A stretch of 60,048 nt of DNA from Lachnospiraceae bacterium (GTDB lineage Bacteria > Bacillota > Clostridia > Lachnospirales > Lachnospiraceae). The stretch lies in NCBI GenBank assembly GCA_021770755.1, contig JAETQI010000026.1, positions 1 through 60,048 of the forward strand. The letters run 5' to 3'. A program made the translations under genes and the position numbers. Positions 8,647-17,273 of this stretch are shown piece by piece (the stretch's first letter is position 1; the number at the start of each line of letters is the position of its first letter). Below the pieces are notes generated by a model. The model worked only from the letters and a program-made list of their open reading frames with translations, had not been told where the DNA came from and made no database searches.

Positions 8647-8719
8647 AATCTGTCTTCCTAAATACTTTTTATAAATATATTAAGAATCCTCATATTATAT
8701 GACAGATATCGCACCGGCA

Positions 8720-8899
8720 TCACACTTCCTGAATACTCCAGCTTCCCCGGTTTTCCACATGAACAGAAAATCTCGTACCGTCTGTCAGGTAGATATTCAA
8801 TATATCATTGCCATCCTCCGCAATGATATCCTGTATCGGAAGCCCGTTCGTGTCATTCAAAATGTCAAATAACCGATCTTTAAATTCATTCTTCTCCAT
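8720..8899 (-). CDS. Small conserved acidic protein, 59 residues
   Basis: A short gene with a full reading frame from ATG at 8899 to TGA at 8720. It encodes MEKNEFKDRLFDILNDTNGL, then a region containing DIIAEDGNDILNIYLTDGTRF and a C-terminus with two aromatic residues. AAAGGACGG lies about ten bases upstream. The hydrophobic pattern and TDGTRFSV suggest a small beta-strand protein rather than a random frame. I recall similar short proteins in Lachnospiraceae but cannot assign a function. It is divergent from the XRE regulator at 9033, with 133 AT-rich bases between them, and it lies just upstream of the deacetylase on the same strand. Confidence 0.65.
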   Translation of the reverse strand: MEKNEFKDRLFDILNDTNGLPIQDIIAEDGNDILNIYLTDGTRFSVHVENRGSWSIQEV

Positions 8900-8965
8900 T
8901 GAACATCCGTCCTTTGTACTTCCACGTTCTATAACCCTTGTACCTAACTATATGGTGAGTGACTT

Positions 8966-8982
8966 TATAGTGAATTGCTATA
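8966..8982. promoter_or_regulatory. Candidate operator between the small protein and the XRE gene
   Basis: TATAG-TGAATTG-CTATA is a short inverted repeat in the divergent promoter region, overlapping possible -10 sequences. It is a plausible site for the XRE regulator encoded 50 bases away, by position only. Confidence 0.3.
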
Positions 8983-9032
8983 CTTCCATTCATTATATAT
9001 AATTATGTGTGAAAAGTAAAGGAGATTTTCAT

Positions 9033-9269
9033 ATGAGACATACAAATGACAATTATGGTAACTTATACCTGCGCATCAATGACATTCTTAAAGCCAAAGG
9101 CATCAGCAAAAATCAAATCTGCAAAGATCTAGACATTCCTCGCTCCAATTTCAACAGGTATTGCCGTGACGATTTTCAGCGGATCGATGCTGCGCTAATC
9201 TGCAAACTGTGCTGGTATCTCAACGTCGAAGCCGGAGAACTGATCAAATACAAACATTCTGACGACTAA
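9033..9269 (+). CDS. XRE/Cro-type helix-turn-helix regulator
   Basis: A 78-residue protein made of little more than one HTH domain: LYLRINDILKAKGISKNQIC (helices 1-2), then DLDIPRSNFNRYCRDDFQRI (recognition region) and a last helix ending in YLNVEAGELIKYK. That matches the compact HTH_26/XRE type found in Clostridia. I place the start at 9033 because AAAGGAG sits ten bases before it; the GTG eight codons earlier lies upstream of that site. It is divergent from the small protein gene and followed by a terminator, so it is transcribed alone. The target is unknown; autoregulation is likely for this class. Confidence 0.85.
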   Translation: MRHTNDNYGNLYLRINDILKAKGISKNQICKDLDIPRSNFNRYCRDDFQRIDAALICKLCWYLNVEAGELIKYKHSDD

Positions 9270-9381
9270 ACTGATCATCTGTATTTCTGTCTGATTTTAC
9301 GACGAACCTCATGTGGCATGGCTTTTCCTGCCCACTACCCAAAAAACGCGAGTTTTATGTACCGCTCATAGCAAAACTAAA

Positions 9382-9413
9382 CAGAGTGGATCCCGATCAC
9401 CACTCTGCTTTTG
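9382..9413 (+). terminator. Terminator after the XRE gene
   Basis: CAGAGTGG pairs with CCACTCTG around a small inner palindrome, followed by CTTTT. It lies between the XRE gene and the convergent aroA. Confidence 0.65.
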
Positions 9414-9437
9414 ATGCACATAATTTATGTGTGTTTC

Positions 9438-10739
9438 CTATTGGCCTGTCAGTCTGTCGAGCACCGCAAAATAATCCTCAAATGTTTTCCTGCAGCACAT
9501 AGGGTCTGCGATCTGTATTCCCTCCGTCCTCAATCCGATCAGCGCAAACGCCATCGCCATGCGGTGGTCATCGTAGGTCTGCACCACCGCGGGCTTTGGT
9601 ATCCCGGGATGGATCGTTATCGCATCCGCTTCCTCCTCACACGACACGCCAAGTCTTGAAAGCTCTGTAACGATCGCATGAATACGGTCCGACTCCTGCA
9701 GCCTGATATGTCCTATGTTTGCAATCCGGACATCTCCGTCCGCAAAGGGTGCCAGCGCCGCGAGTGTCATCGCCTGGTCTGAAAAATCCTTCATATCCAC
9801 CGTGACGCCCTTTAGCCTGCCTCCCTCCACTCCCCGCACTTCGATACCGTCGGGCGTGTCGCGGACCGCACACCCCATCTGCGCCAGGAGATCCAAAAAT
9901 TTCAGGTCGCCCTGCATACACTCCCGCGTGACATGCCTGACCACGGCTCTCCCGCCTGTGAGCGCCGCCGCCGCATAGAAATAGCACGCCGCGGACACAT
10001 CCGGCTCGATCTGGCAACTGCCGGATCGGTACGCCGTCCCGGCCTGTATCGTGTAGTTTGTGCCGTCAAAACTGACTGCCGCGCCAAACTGCTCCATCAT
10101 CCTGCGCGTGATCCGTATATACGCACCGTCCCTGCGCTCGCTCGTGATCTCGATGCGAAGCCCCTGCTTCACCATCGGAGAGACAAGCAGGAGAGCGCTT
10201 AAAAATTGTGTGCTCTCACTGATATCCAGTTTTAACCGGCACATCTCATGCGCCGGCAGCCTGCCGCCGATCCCACGGATCCGCACTGGCAGAAAACCTT
10301 CCCGCTCAAGGCTGGTGATCTCCGCCCCCATGCTTTGGAGCACCTCAAAGAGCGGGCGCATCGGACGCTTTTTCATCTGCTCCGAGGCATTTACCACAAA
10401 AGTTCCCTCTGCCATCGCAAGCATCGCCGTCAGAAACCGTGCGGCAGTCCCCGCGCTTCCGACATAGATCTCTCCCTCTGTGACAGGGATCCGTCCATTC
10501 TGTCCCTCCACCCTGACGACTTTCGCCGCCTCGTCGGCCTCCACCAGAAAGCCAAGCGACTGCAGCGAACTAAGGAAATTCCTCGAATCATCGCTGAACA
10601 GCACGCCGTTTAACGTTGTAACCCCGTCCGCCAGCGCCGCCATCAGAAGCGCCCTGTTGGTCATGCTCTTAGAGCCTGGCACCTCGACCATCCAGTCAAT
10701 CGGGGCGGCAGTTCTCTTCACTTTATATATATCTCTCAT
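9438..10739 (-). CDS. aroA: 3-phosphoshikimate 1-carboxyvinyltransferase (EPSP synthase)
   Basis: The sixth step of the shikimate pathway: it transfers the enolpyruvyl group of PEP to shikimate 3-phosphate in the cytosol. The 433-residue product has the normal length. The landmarks are VPGSKSMTNRALLMAALADG (Lys24 is the substrate-binding lysine), GTAARFLTAM, QFLSALLL, EPDVSAACYF, DMKDFSDQAM and IRLQESDRIH. In the last motif Gln replaces the more common Lys before the catalytic Glu, a variant I have seen in clostridial sequences. I choose the ATG at 10739 (MRDIYKVKR) with AAGGAA upstream; the open frame extends 18 codons further but without a good site. No other aro genes are adjacent. Confidence 0.94.
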   Translation of the reverse strand: MRDIYKVKRTAAPIDWMVEVPGSKSMTNRALLMAALADGVTTLNGVLFSDDSRNFLSSLQSLGFLVEADEAAKVVRVEGQNGRIPVTEGEIYVGSAGTAARFLTAMLAMAEGTFVVNASEQMKKRPMRPLFEVLQSMGAEITSLEREGFLPVRIRGIGGRLPAHEMCRLKLDISESTQFLSALLLVSPMVKQGLRIEITSERRDGAYIRITRRMMEQFGAAVSFDGTNYTIQAGTAYRSGSCQIEPDVSAACYFYAAAALTGGRAVVRHVTRECMQGDLKFLDLLAQMGCAVRDTPDGIEVRGVEGGRLKGVTVDMKDFSDQAMTLAALAPFADGDVRIANIGHIRLQESDRIHAIVTELSRLGVSCEEEADAITIHPGIPKPAVVQTYDDHRMAMAFALIGLRTEGIQIADPMCCRKTFEDYFAVLDRLTGQ

Positions 10740-10841
10740 CGCATCACGATTCCTTTCATTTCCTGCCGACGGTATCCGGCGCATATCAAACACTATTCAG
10801 ATTTTATCACACTGCCGGATCTTTCACAACCTCCACCGCCA

Positions 10842-12908
10842 CTATTGTATCACAAACAGCTCGTGCAATGCTCTTGTGGCAGCGACATACAGAAGTTTGG
10901 CAAGCTTCGGGTTCTCCTTGTATCCCCGCAGGTCCGGTTTCCACAGGAGCACACAGTCAAACTCAAGTCCCTTTGTCTCCGGCACGGTAAGCACCATCAC
11001 TCCCTTGCTGAAACCGCTCTTGTCCGAATCCGTGAGCTGGATCTGACGGCAAAGACGCTTCGTGACCCCCTCCTTCTCCCCGTCGGAAAAACAGATCACC
11101 GCCATCGTCTCGTATCCTTTCTGCCGCATCTCTGTCAGGATCTCCACGGACATGCCTGCCGCCTCCTCCATCGAGATACTCTCCACAAAATGCACCGGTT
11201 CTCCATGCCGGATGACCGGCTCGATCTTATACGCCCCCCTGGAGGCACTGCTTAAGATCTTTCCCGCAAAATCCGATATCTCGATCGTGTTCCTGTAGCT
11301 TTTTGCCAGCACACGGAAGCTGTCCGTGCTGCCGCCAAAGATCTTCTGGCGCATATCATGCCACTCATTCATGCCGCACTCGTAATTGACATTCTGGGAC
11401 ACATCTCCCATAATAGTAAAGAAACATTCCGGCAGCACTGTCCGCAGCGCATAGTACACGATCGGCCCGAAATCCTGCGCCTCGTCGATAAAGATCTGAC
11501 CGAACTCCTCGTCCGGCTTTTTCTGCAATGTCCTGTAATAAATGATCAGCATCGCCGCAACGTCGTACACGTCAAATATGCCGCGCGCCACCTGCTCCGC
11601 AACGGGCGCCATATCAATATAGTATATTTTCCCATAAACCTCCAGAAACTGCAGATACAGGCTCACCACACTGCCCTTGTAACAGTATTTTGAGAAATGA
11701 TTCTTGTACTGCAGGAGTTTCTTCTTATATATGCCGACTTCCTCCCGGTCCTGGCACTGCAGTTTGATGCGGTTGCGAAGCCGCTCGTCGAGTGTCACCA
11801 GCAGCCGGTTAATCGAATACGCCGGATTTCCCTTGATAAAGTCATCATTGTTTTTCTGGGAGAGGAGCATCCCGATCTCCTCATCGCACACGATACAGTT
11901 GCCAAGGATATGGTCGCGGAGCCGCTGCAGATGCTGTTCCAGCTCCGATGCGAAACGCATCTTGCTCTTCCACGCAATACCAGGCGACGGCGGTACGATC
12001 TTGTATTTCTTCTTCCACTCTTTTTTCAGCAGGTGTGACAGAAGCTCATCCATGCGCATATACTTGACATCATACACATCCAGCTCCGGGAGACCGCCTG
12101 TAATATAGTCGATCAGGATATCGCTCCCGCCCACGATGCAGAACTCGTTGGACATAAAGCGCTCTTTATAGTTGTACATGATATAGGATATCCTGTGCAT
12201 CGCCACCGTCGTCTTTCCGCTCCCGGCAACCCCCTGCACCAGAATGTTGTGAAATGGACTCTCCCGTATGATCTCGTTTTGTTCCTTCTGTATCGTGGCA
12301 ATGATATCGCCGAGCACGGCATCCCTGTTCTTGCTCAGATACTTTACCAGCAGCTCGTCATTTGCCGCCACATCGCTGTCGTAAAATCCCTGCAGGCGTC
12401 CTTCCTCAATATCATACGTGCGCTTTAAGTTCAGGTCGATATGATATTCGCGCCCTTTCCCATCGCTGTGGCTGTCCGGGATGCTGTACGTGCCCTGTCC
12501 GATCTCATTTTCATAATACACACTCGAGATCGGCGCCCGCCAGTCCACGATCTCCACCTCTGTCTTATCTTTCAGGACACCGTGCTTTCCAATGTAGATC
12601 GACTCAAACAACCGCTCGTCCATATTGCGGTAATCGATCCTGCCAAAAAAGGGCTTGTCATAAGCTGCCTGATTCTTGTTCAACTGATTCAGGCTGTGCT
12701 CCTCCAAACTCCGCGAAGTCATCATCTGGTCATACAGCTCGACATTGCCGTTCTGCACTGCGTCGAACAGTTCCTTCGTCTCCTTGTGGCGCGCTTCATA
12801 CTGCCGCTCGTACTCCTTGACATTGGCGGCGATCAGCGACCTGCACTCTCTTAGATGCGCTTCCTCCTTCTGCCATTCCCTGTTTTCCGACATCTTATTC
12901 TCTGACAT
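10842..12908 (-). CDS. helD: HelD/UvrD-like superfamily 1 helicase
   Basis: A 688-residue ATPase of the HelD type, which in Bacillus and mycobacteria binds RNA polymerase and frees stalled complexes. An N-terminal coiled-coil arm spans about residues 8-80, and then comes a region with VDWRAPISSVYYENEIG typical of HelD. Walker A is QGVAGSGKTTVAMHR (226-233), Walker B is FIDEAQDFGPI, motif IV is KSYRNTIEIS, and the C-terminal motifs are TKGLEFDCVLLWKP and YVAATRALHELFVI. AAGGGGAAGAT precedes the ATG. It is a single gene on the minus strand, upstream of aroA. HelD versus a generic DNA helicase is judged from the N-terminal arm and the position of the ATPase. Confidence 0.88.
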   Translation of the reverse strand: MSENKMSENREWQKEEAHLRECRSLIAANVKEYERQYEARHKETKELFDAVQNGNVELYDQMMTSRSLEEHSLNQLNKNQAAYDKPFFGRIDYRNMDERLFESIYIGKHGVLKDKTEVEIVDWRAPISSVYYENEIGQGTYSIPDSHSDGKGREYHIDLNLKRTYDIEEGRLQGFYDSDVAANDELLVKYLSKNRDAVLGDIIATIQKEQNEIIRESPFHNILVQGVAGSGKTTVAMHRISYIMYNYKERFMSNEFCIVGGSDILIDYITGGLPELDVYDVKYMRMDELLSHLLKKEWKKKYKIVPPSPGIAWKSKMRFASELEQHLQRLRDHILGNCIVCDEEIGMLLSQKNNDDFIKGNPAYSINRLLVTLDERLRNRIKLQCQDREEVGIYKKKLLQYKNHFSKYCYKGSVVSLYLQFLEVYGKIYYIDMAPVAEQVARGIFDVYDVAAMLIIYYRTLQKKPDEEFGQIFIDEAQDFGPIVYYALRTVLPECFFTIMGDVSQNVNYECGMNEWHDMRQKIFGGSTDSFRVLAKSYRNTIEISDFAGKILSSASRGAYKIEPVIRHGEPVHFVESISMEEAAGMSVEILTEMRQKGYETMAVICFSDGEKEGVTKRLCRQIQLTDSDKSGFSKGVMVLTVPETKGLEFDCVLLWKPDLRGYKENPKLAKLLYVAATRALHELFVIQ

Positions 12909-13098
12909 ATCTTCCCCTTACCTTTCCAGGAACATGTACCGTTCCTTAGGTTTACACATGTACTTCCCGCCAGGGTCCGTCAACACGCCTGACAGGGTTG
13001 CATGTTATGAATGCTACATATAGAATTATATCGGGAATTTCAAAAAATACTAGACTTATATTTTCTGTTATGATATAGTGTTGTATAGAGTCGTAAGT

Positions 13099-13131
13099 AA
13101 AAAACACTTTAGTTGCCTAAAGTGTTTTTTT
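13099..13131. terminator. Bidirectional terminator between helD and the RelA-like pair
   Basis: AAAAAACACTTTAG, loop TTGC, CTAAAGTGTTTTTTT. It lies directly after the DUF6718-like gene on the minus strand. Confidence 0.85.
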
Positions 13132-13146
13132 GATGGAGCATGACTC

Positions 13147-13374
13147 CTATTTCATCTGTATGACCATTTCCTCAAATTCCTGCTCTGTATCTACAAAATG
13201 ATATGGTTCATATTCACCGTACGCAGACGGGCGGCTGATTGTTACCAACTGGATATCCTCATATCCCACAGTCTGCATTAATCTCTCTTTAAAATCCGCC
13301 AAGTGCTGCCCATGCGTCATCTGCAAAGCCAGGCACCCCGTTTCACTAAATCTTTTCGCTATCAGATAACACAT
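13147..13374 (-). CDS. Small conserved protein, DUF6718-like; possible antitoxin partner
   Basis: A 75-residue protein beginning MCYLIAKRFSETGCLALQM and ending in an acidic tail (TEQEFEEMVIQMK). The start MCYLIAKRF and the segment YGEYEPYHFV match an uncharacterised family that I recall as DUF6718. Its ATG lies 29 bases inside the end of the RelA-like gene, with AAGGAGAGG as its own ribosome binding site, so the two are translationally coupled. A small acidic protein overlapping the end of a RelA/SpoT-fold gene suggests an antitoxin, but many DUF6718 genes occur without such a partner, so this is inference from position. A terminator follows. Confidence 0.75.
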   Translation of the reverse strand: MCYLIAKRFSETGCLALQMTHGQHLADFKERLMQTVGYEDIQLVTISRPSAYGEYEPYHFVDTEQEFEEMVIQMK

Positions 13375-14044
13375 ATTTTAACCTCTCCTTAAACTCATTC
13401 TCGTTTCTTATTTTAGCATTTTCATATGCCTTGCGCAACACATAGCCGATCTGATCATCATATCCTCTTTTATAGATATATTTATGAAGCCAATTACTGA
13501 ACTGCCTGTCATAATATGTGTTATACTGGATTTCAATCGGATAATGAAAACTGCTGAGTTGAAAATATACATGCACGCCCCTATAGCCATCATCTTTTGA
13601 TTTTCCATCAGACAGATCTGCTACACGGATCCATTTACATGCCTTTAGTGCCAATAGATCCTCATAATTGTCACAGAGTGTGCGAAATCCTAACATATCA
13701 TTAAAAACTTTGGCTGTCTGATGATCCGGATAATACCGATTGTATTTCAGCATTGCTGATTGAATACTTTTAATGCGATAATCTATTGTAATATTATGAA
13801 GATATTCACAAGTATCATACCATTTATTCATTTTGATCAACTCATCAAACAACATATTTTTATCAAAATAATGCAGATTTTTCTTCAATCGTATTCCTAT
13901 CTCAGTTTGATAAGATAACTTTTCTAACAAGGCAAATGACAAACCGTCTCTTTTCAAAATATTTTCCAAGTTTTTCCTCCGCACCGTTTCAGTGGCAATC
14001 TCCTCTGCACGGGGCTGTGCATAAAAAGTGCTTACATCAACCAT
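13346..14044 (-). CDS. RelA/SpoT-fold nucleotide pyrophosphotransferase domain protein
   Basis: A 232-residue stand-alone RelA/SpoT synthetase-fold protein with no HD hydrolase or TGS domain. Motifs in order: YRIKSIQSAMLKYNRY (89-104, ATP-binding arginine/lysine helix), NDMLGFRTL (Asp116 in the metal site), KDDGYRGVHVYF (Tyr154, guanine or adenine stacking) and PIEIQYNTYYDRQFSNWLH (Glu171, the catalytic Glu position; Trp185 and His187). All residues expected of an active transferase are present. The product could be (p)ppGpp, ppApp or pyrophosphorylated tRNA, as in toxSAS toxins. ATG at 14044 is preceded by only a weak ribosome site; a TTG lies one codon upstream. It begins 31 bases after the prfA stop. 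Codon use is AT-rich compared with prfA, which hints at transfer. Confidence 0.82.
   Translation of the reverse strand: MVDVSTFYAQPRAEEIATETVRRKNLENILKRDGLSFALLEKLSYQTEIGIRLKKNLHYFDKNMLFDELIKMNKWYDTCEYLHNITIDYRIKSIQSAMLKYNRYYPDHQTAKVFNDMLGFRTLCDNYEDLLALKACKWIRVADLSDGKSKDDGYRGVHVYFQLSSFHYPIEIQYNTYYDRQFSNWLHKYIYKRGYDDQIGYVLRKAYENAKIRNENEFKERLKYVLSDSEKI
13991..14035 (-). repeat. Copy of the hisC-downstream repeat inside the RelA-like gene start
   Basis: The core GCACGGGGCTGTGCATAAAA agrees with bases 2858-2878 at 19 of 21 positions, and the flanks agree with small gaps. Here it encodes residues 5-20 of the RelA-like protein (TFYAQPRAEE). Confidence 0.4.
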
Positions 14045-14075
14045 CAAAAGCCAATGTAAGCCGCTCTTTGTTCTA

Positions 14076-15152
14076 TCAGTTCTGATTCATCTTCACCAGT
14101 TTCGCAGCCTGGTCTGCGGCGATACACGCGTCAATGATCTCCTGGATATCCCCGTTCATCACCTTATCCAGCTTGTAAATTGTCAGATTAATACGATGAT
14201 CCGTCACACGCCCCTGCGGGAAATTGTAAGTACGGATCTTCTCGGAACGGTCGCCTGTGCCGATCTGGCTCCTGCGCATCTCCGCCTCCGCGTCGTGGCG
14301 CTGCTGCTGCTCGATATCGTACAGCTTTGCCCTGAGCAGCGCAAATGCCTTCGCCTTGTTCTGTAGCTGCGACTTCTCTGTCTGGCTGTACACGACGATC
14401 CCGGTCGGATAGTGCGTCAGCCGCACCGCGGAGTCTGTCGTATTGACACATTGCCCCCCGTTTCCGGACGCGCGCATGACATCGATGCGGATATCCTTGT
14501 CCTCGATCACAATATCAATGTCATCGTCAACCTCCGGCATCACTGCCACGCTGATCGTTGATGTGTGGATGCGTCCGCCCGACTCAGTCTCCGGCACACG
14601 CTGCACGCGGTGCACGCCCGACTCATACTTCATGACAGAATAAGCGCCCTGTCCCGAGATCGTGAAGGTCACGCTCTTCATGCCGCCGATTCCGATCTCC
14701 TCACACTCCGCAAGCTCGACCTTCCAGCGCCTGCCCTCTGCGTAATGAACATACATACGATAAATTTCCGCCGCAAACAGCGCCGCCTCATCGCCGCCCG
14801 CACCCGCACGGATTTCCACGATGACATTCTTGTCATCGTTCGGATCTTTTGGCAGCAGCAGAATTTTCATCTGTGTCTCAAGCTCCTCGATGCGCTTCTT
14901 GGCATCGCTTAGCTCCTCCTTTAGCATCTCCCGCATTTCCTCGTCGCTCTCAGAGTCCAAAAGCGACAGCGAATCCTCCACCGTCTCGTTGCATTTCTTG
15001 TATTCCTTATATGCCTCAACGAGCGGCGTCAGGTCGCTCTGCTCCTTCATCAGCGCCCGGAAACGCTTCTGGTCCTCCGTAACGGTCGGCTCGTTGAGCT
15101 CATTTAGGATTTCTTCAAAACGGTGAAGCAAATCTTCTAATTTGTCAAACAT
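14076..15152 (-). CDS. prfA: Peptide chain release factor 1
   Basis: RF1 ends translation at UAA and UAG. The 358-residue product has the standard length. The GGQ peptidyl-transferase motif is at 232-234 within [17 protein letters not shown]. The stop-codon discriminator in [14 protein letters not shown] is PET, the PxT form of RF1 and not the SPF of RF2. The start is the ATG at 15152, placed right after AGGAGGTTTGGAT; the TTG two codons earlier overlaps that site. It is preceded by prmC, whose product methylates the GGQ glutamine, in the common order prmC-prfA. The RelA-like gene follows it on the same strand. Confidence 0.97.
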   Translation of the reverse strand: MFDKLEDLLHRFEEILNELNEPTVTEDQKRFRALMKEQSDLTPLVEAYKEYKKCNETVEDSLSLLDSESDEEMREMLKEELSDAKKRIEELETQMKILLLPKDPNDDKNVIVEIRAGAGGDEAALFAAEIYRMYVHYAEGRRWKVELAECEEIGIGGMKSVTFTISGQGAYSVMKYESGVHRVQRVPETESGGRIHTSTISVAVMPEVDDDIDIVIEDKDIRIDVMRASGNGGQCVNTTDSAVRLTHYPTGIVVYSQTEKSQLQNKAKAFALLRAKLYDIEQQQRHDAEAEMRRSQIGTGDRSEKIRTYNFPQGRVTDHRINLTIYKLDKVMNGDIQEIIDACIAADQAAKLVKMNQN

Positions 15153-15200
15153 ATCCAAACCTCCTATATCAACATCCTCCGTCCTGTCAGACGATGCGTG

Positions 15201-16049
15201 TCACTCCGCGGCTTTCATTCCGTAGACAACCCTGTCCAGCCCCGCATAATCTTTCAGCACCTCAATCTTCTCAAAACCTGCCTCCTGCATGAGCGCTGCC
15301 ACCGCCTGTGCCTGTGCACAGCCGATCTCCAAAAACAAATATGCGCCCTTTCGCATGTACGCCTGCGCCTGCGCGGTGATCTTTCTATAAAAATACAGCC
15401 CGTCCGCTCCGCCGTCAAGTGCCCCGAGCGGCTCATGCCAGCGCACCTCCGGCATCAGCGTATCGATCACTGCCGTCTCAATATAGGGCGGATTGGAAAC
15501 GATCATGTCAAATAAACCAACATCCGCACCCTCCAGCGGGGCAAACAGATCCCCCTCCAGAAATACTGCTGCAAGCTGCAGCCGCCCGGCATTTTCGCGC
15601 GCCACTTCCAGCGCCTTACCCGAGATGTCAATCCCGATCCCTTCACACTCGTTGCTGTACCTGAGCAGGCTCAGCAGGATACAGCCCGAACCTGTACACA
15701 TGTCCAGTATGCGCATCCCGTCACCAAGATAACGCATCGCCTCCTCGACAAGGATCTCCGTATCCTGCCTGGGTATCAGCGTGTGCTCATTTACCCGGAA
15801 AGACAATCCCATGAACTCCTGCTCGCCCGTGATATGCTGCAGTGGAAAACGGGCTGCCCTCTTTTCGATCACCATCCTGTAAAACTGTTCTTCCAAGTCA
15901 CTGCGCTCACGATCCGCATGAACGATCAGTTCGTTTCTGTCCGTGCGGCAGATATGCTCAAGCAGAAGCCTTGCGTCCAGCGCGGCCTCCGTGACCCCCG
16001 CCGCCTCCAGCGCAAGTTTTCCATACCCATATAATTCCCCGTATGTCAT
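15201..16049 (-). CDS. prmC: Release factor glutamine N5-methyltransferase PrmC
   Basis: It methylates the glutamine of the GGQ motif in release factors. The protein has 282 residues with a helical N-terminal domain that binds the release factor. The SAM-binding loop is LDMCTGSGCILLSLLRY (GSG around 120), and the catalytic motif NPPY is at 186-189, followed by the conserved LGALDGGADGLYFYR. It starts in an ATGA overlap with the end of the DUF1385 gene, so the two are translationally coupled. Its substrate gene prfA begins 48 bases downstream. Confidence 0.95.
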   Translation of the reverse strand: MTYGELYGYGKLALEAAGVTEAALDARLLLEHICRTDRNELIVHADRERSDLEEQFYRMVIEKRAARFPLQHITGEQEFMGLSFRVNEHTLIPRQDTEILVEEAMRYLGDGMRILDMCTGSGCILLSLLRYSNECEGIGIDISGKALEVARENAGRLQLAAVFLEGDLFAPLEGADVGLFDMIVSNPPYIETAVIDTLMPEVRWHEPLGALDGGADGLYFYRKITAQAQAYMRKGAYLFLEIGCAQAQAVAALMQEAGFEKIEVLKDYAGLDRVVYGMKAAE

Positions 16050-17002
16050 AAATCCTCTGCCTCGTACCCAAATGTCTCTTCCAGATAGGCTTTCCAGTCA
16101 AACACCGCCTCGACAGAAGCGATGGCGACCGCCACCATATCCTCGTCCGGCTCCTTCGTCGTCAGCCGCTGCATCCACAATCCCGGAGCGGAGATGATCT
16201 GGATCAGGATATTATTGCTCCTCCCGGCAAGCCGGATGATCTCATAGGAGATCCCCGCGATCACCGGTACGAGCAGCAGCCTCAGGACAAGTTTCAGCGC
16301 CATATTGTCAACCCTGATAAAAAAGAATACGATCACGCTCACTAGCACGACAAACAGCAGGAAGCTGGTGCCGCAGCGCTTGTGCTGTCTGGAACTCCTC
16401 ATGACATTCTTCACTGTGAGCGGCCGCCCTCTCTCGATACAGTTGATGCACTTGTGCTCCGCACCGTGATACATATACAACCGCCTGATATCTTTCATGA
16501 GCGATATCGCCGCAATGTATCCCACAAAGATCAAAATGCGGAAAACGCCCTCCAGTATCGCCACAAGACTCGCATTGCGGATATATCTTCCCAGCAGATC
16601 CGATATCAGAAAGGGGAGCAGCATGAAGAGTCCGACCGCAATGACAACGGAAACTGCCACCGTGATCCCCATCATGATATCATCCGCCCTGCCCCCCGAT
16701 GCCTTTTTTTCCGCCGTTGTATCGCCGGGTTCCTCCTCCTCTTCATAAAAGGACGCCGAGTGCATCGTAACCCTCATGCCAAGCACAAGGGAATCCACAA
16801 AGGCAAAAACCCCCCGGATCAACGGAAGCTTTGAAAACTTCCTGTCCCCGCAGACTCCCTTGTATTCTTCAACCTGTACATCAATATCCCCGTCAGGCTT
16901 GCGCACCGCCACGGCGTACTTCGTCTTGTTCTTCATCATCACGCCTTCTAAAACAGCCTGCCCGCCTATCCCGGAATACTGCGCCTGTCTCTTATTTGCC
17001 AT
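16046..17002 (-). CDS. DUF1385 (YqhQ-like) membrane protein
   Basis: A 318-residue integral membrane protein of the DUF1385 family. It opens with GIGGQAVLEGVMMKNK, the family signature, and has several hydrophobic segments between about residues 125 and 270. The conserved motifs YMYHGAEHKCINCIE and SSRQHKRCGTSFLL contain a His and three Cys that could bind metal. The biochemical role is unknown. Its position between rpmE and prmC is conserved across Clostridia. GAGGTAAGAT precedes the ATG. It overlaps prmC by four bases. Confidence 0.9.
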   Translation of the reverse strand: MANKRQAQYSGIGGQAVLEGVMMKNKTKYAVAVRKPDGDIDVQVEEYKGVCGDRKFSKLPLIRGVFAFVDSLVLGMRVTMHSASFYEEEEEPGDTTAEKKASGGRADDIMMGITVAVSVVIAVGLFMLLPFLISDLLGRYIRNASLVAILEGVFRILIFVGYIAAISLMKDIRRLYMYHGAEHKCINCIERGRPLTVKNVMRSSRQHKRCGTSFLLFVVLVSVIVFFFIRVDNMALKLVLRLLLVPVIAGISYEIIRLAGRSNNILIQIISAPGLWMQRLTTKEPDEDMVAVAIASVEAVFDWKAYLEETFGYEAEDL

Positions 17003-17020
17003 ATCTTACCTCACACTGAA

Positions 17021-17058
17021 AAACGAAAGGTTGAGATATGCTTTACCTCAACCTTTTT
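17021..17058 (-). terminator. Hairpin between rpmE and the DUF1385 gene
   Basis: On the minus strand GGTTGAGGT pairs imperfectly with ATCTCAACC and is followed by TTTCGTTTTT. It may terminate most rpmE transcripts, leaving a lower level of read-through into DUF1385-prmC-prfA. Confidence 0.6.
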
Positions 17059-17066
17059 TCCACTTC

Positions 17067-17273
17067 TTATTTGCTTTCTACGCCGTACTTCCTATTGAAC
17101 TTATCAATACGTCCGCGAGCTGATGCAGCCTTCTGCTGTCCTGTGTAGAATGAATGGCATTTTGAACAAACTTCCACGTGGATCTCGGGCTTTGTAGAAC
17201 CTGTCACAAAAGTATTGCCGCAGTTGCAGGTAACAGTTGCCTGATAGTAATTTGGATGGATTCCTTCTCTCAT
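17067..17273 (-). CDS. rpmE: 50S ribosomal protein L31, zinc type
   Basis: A 68-residue L31. It keeps the four zinc ligands Cys16, Cys18 (TCNCGN), Cys36 and Cys39 ([10 protein letters not shown]), so it is the C+ form used in zinc-replete cells. [11 protein letters not shown] is the typical C-terminal part. I start at the ATG at 17273 (MREGIHPNY), with GAGAGGTGAAAGC upstream; the frame extends eight codons further but those precede the ribosome site. It lies downstream of rho. Confidence 0.97.
   Translation of the reverse strand: MREGIHPNYYQATVTCNCGNTFVTGSTKPEIHVEVCSKCHSFYTGQQKAASARGRIDKFNRKYGVESK

Noticed and set aside
12925-12965. LexA-type box upstream of helD
   Set aside because: AGGAAC and GTTCCT are inverted, but their spacing does not match the CGAAC-N4-GTTCG box of Firmicutes, and the repeated ACATGTAC is not a known motif.
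13051-13131. Possible plus-strand small RNA ending at the 13099-13131 terminator
   Set aside because: A TAGACT-17-TATAGT promoter can be drawn, but the RNA would be only about 45 bases, and the terminator is already explained by the minus-strand gene pair.
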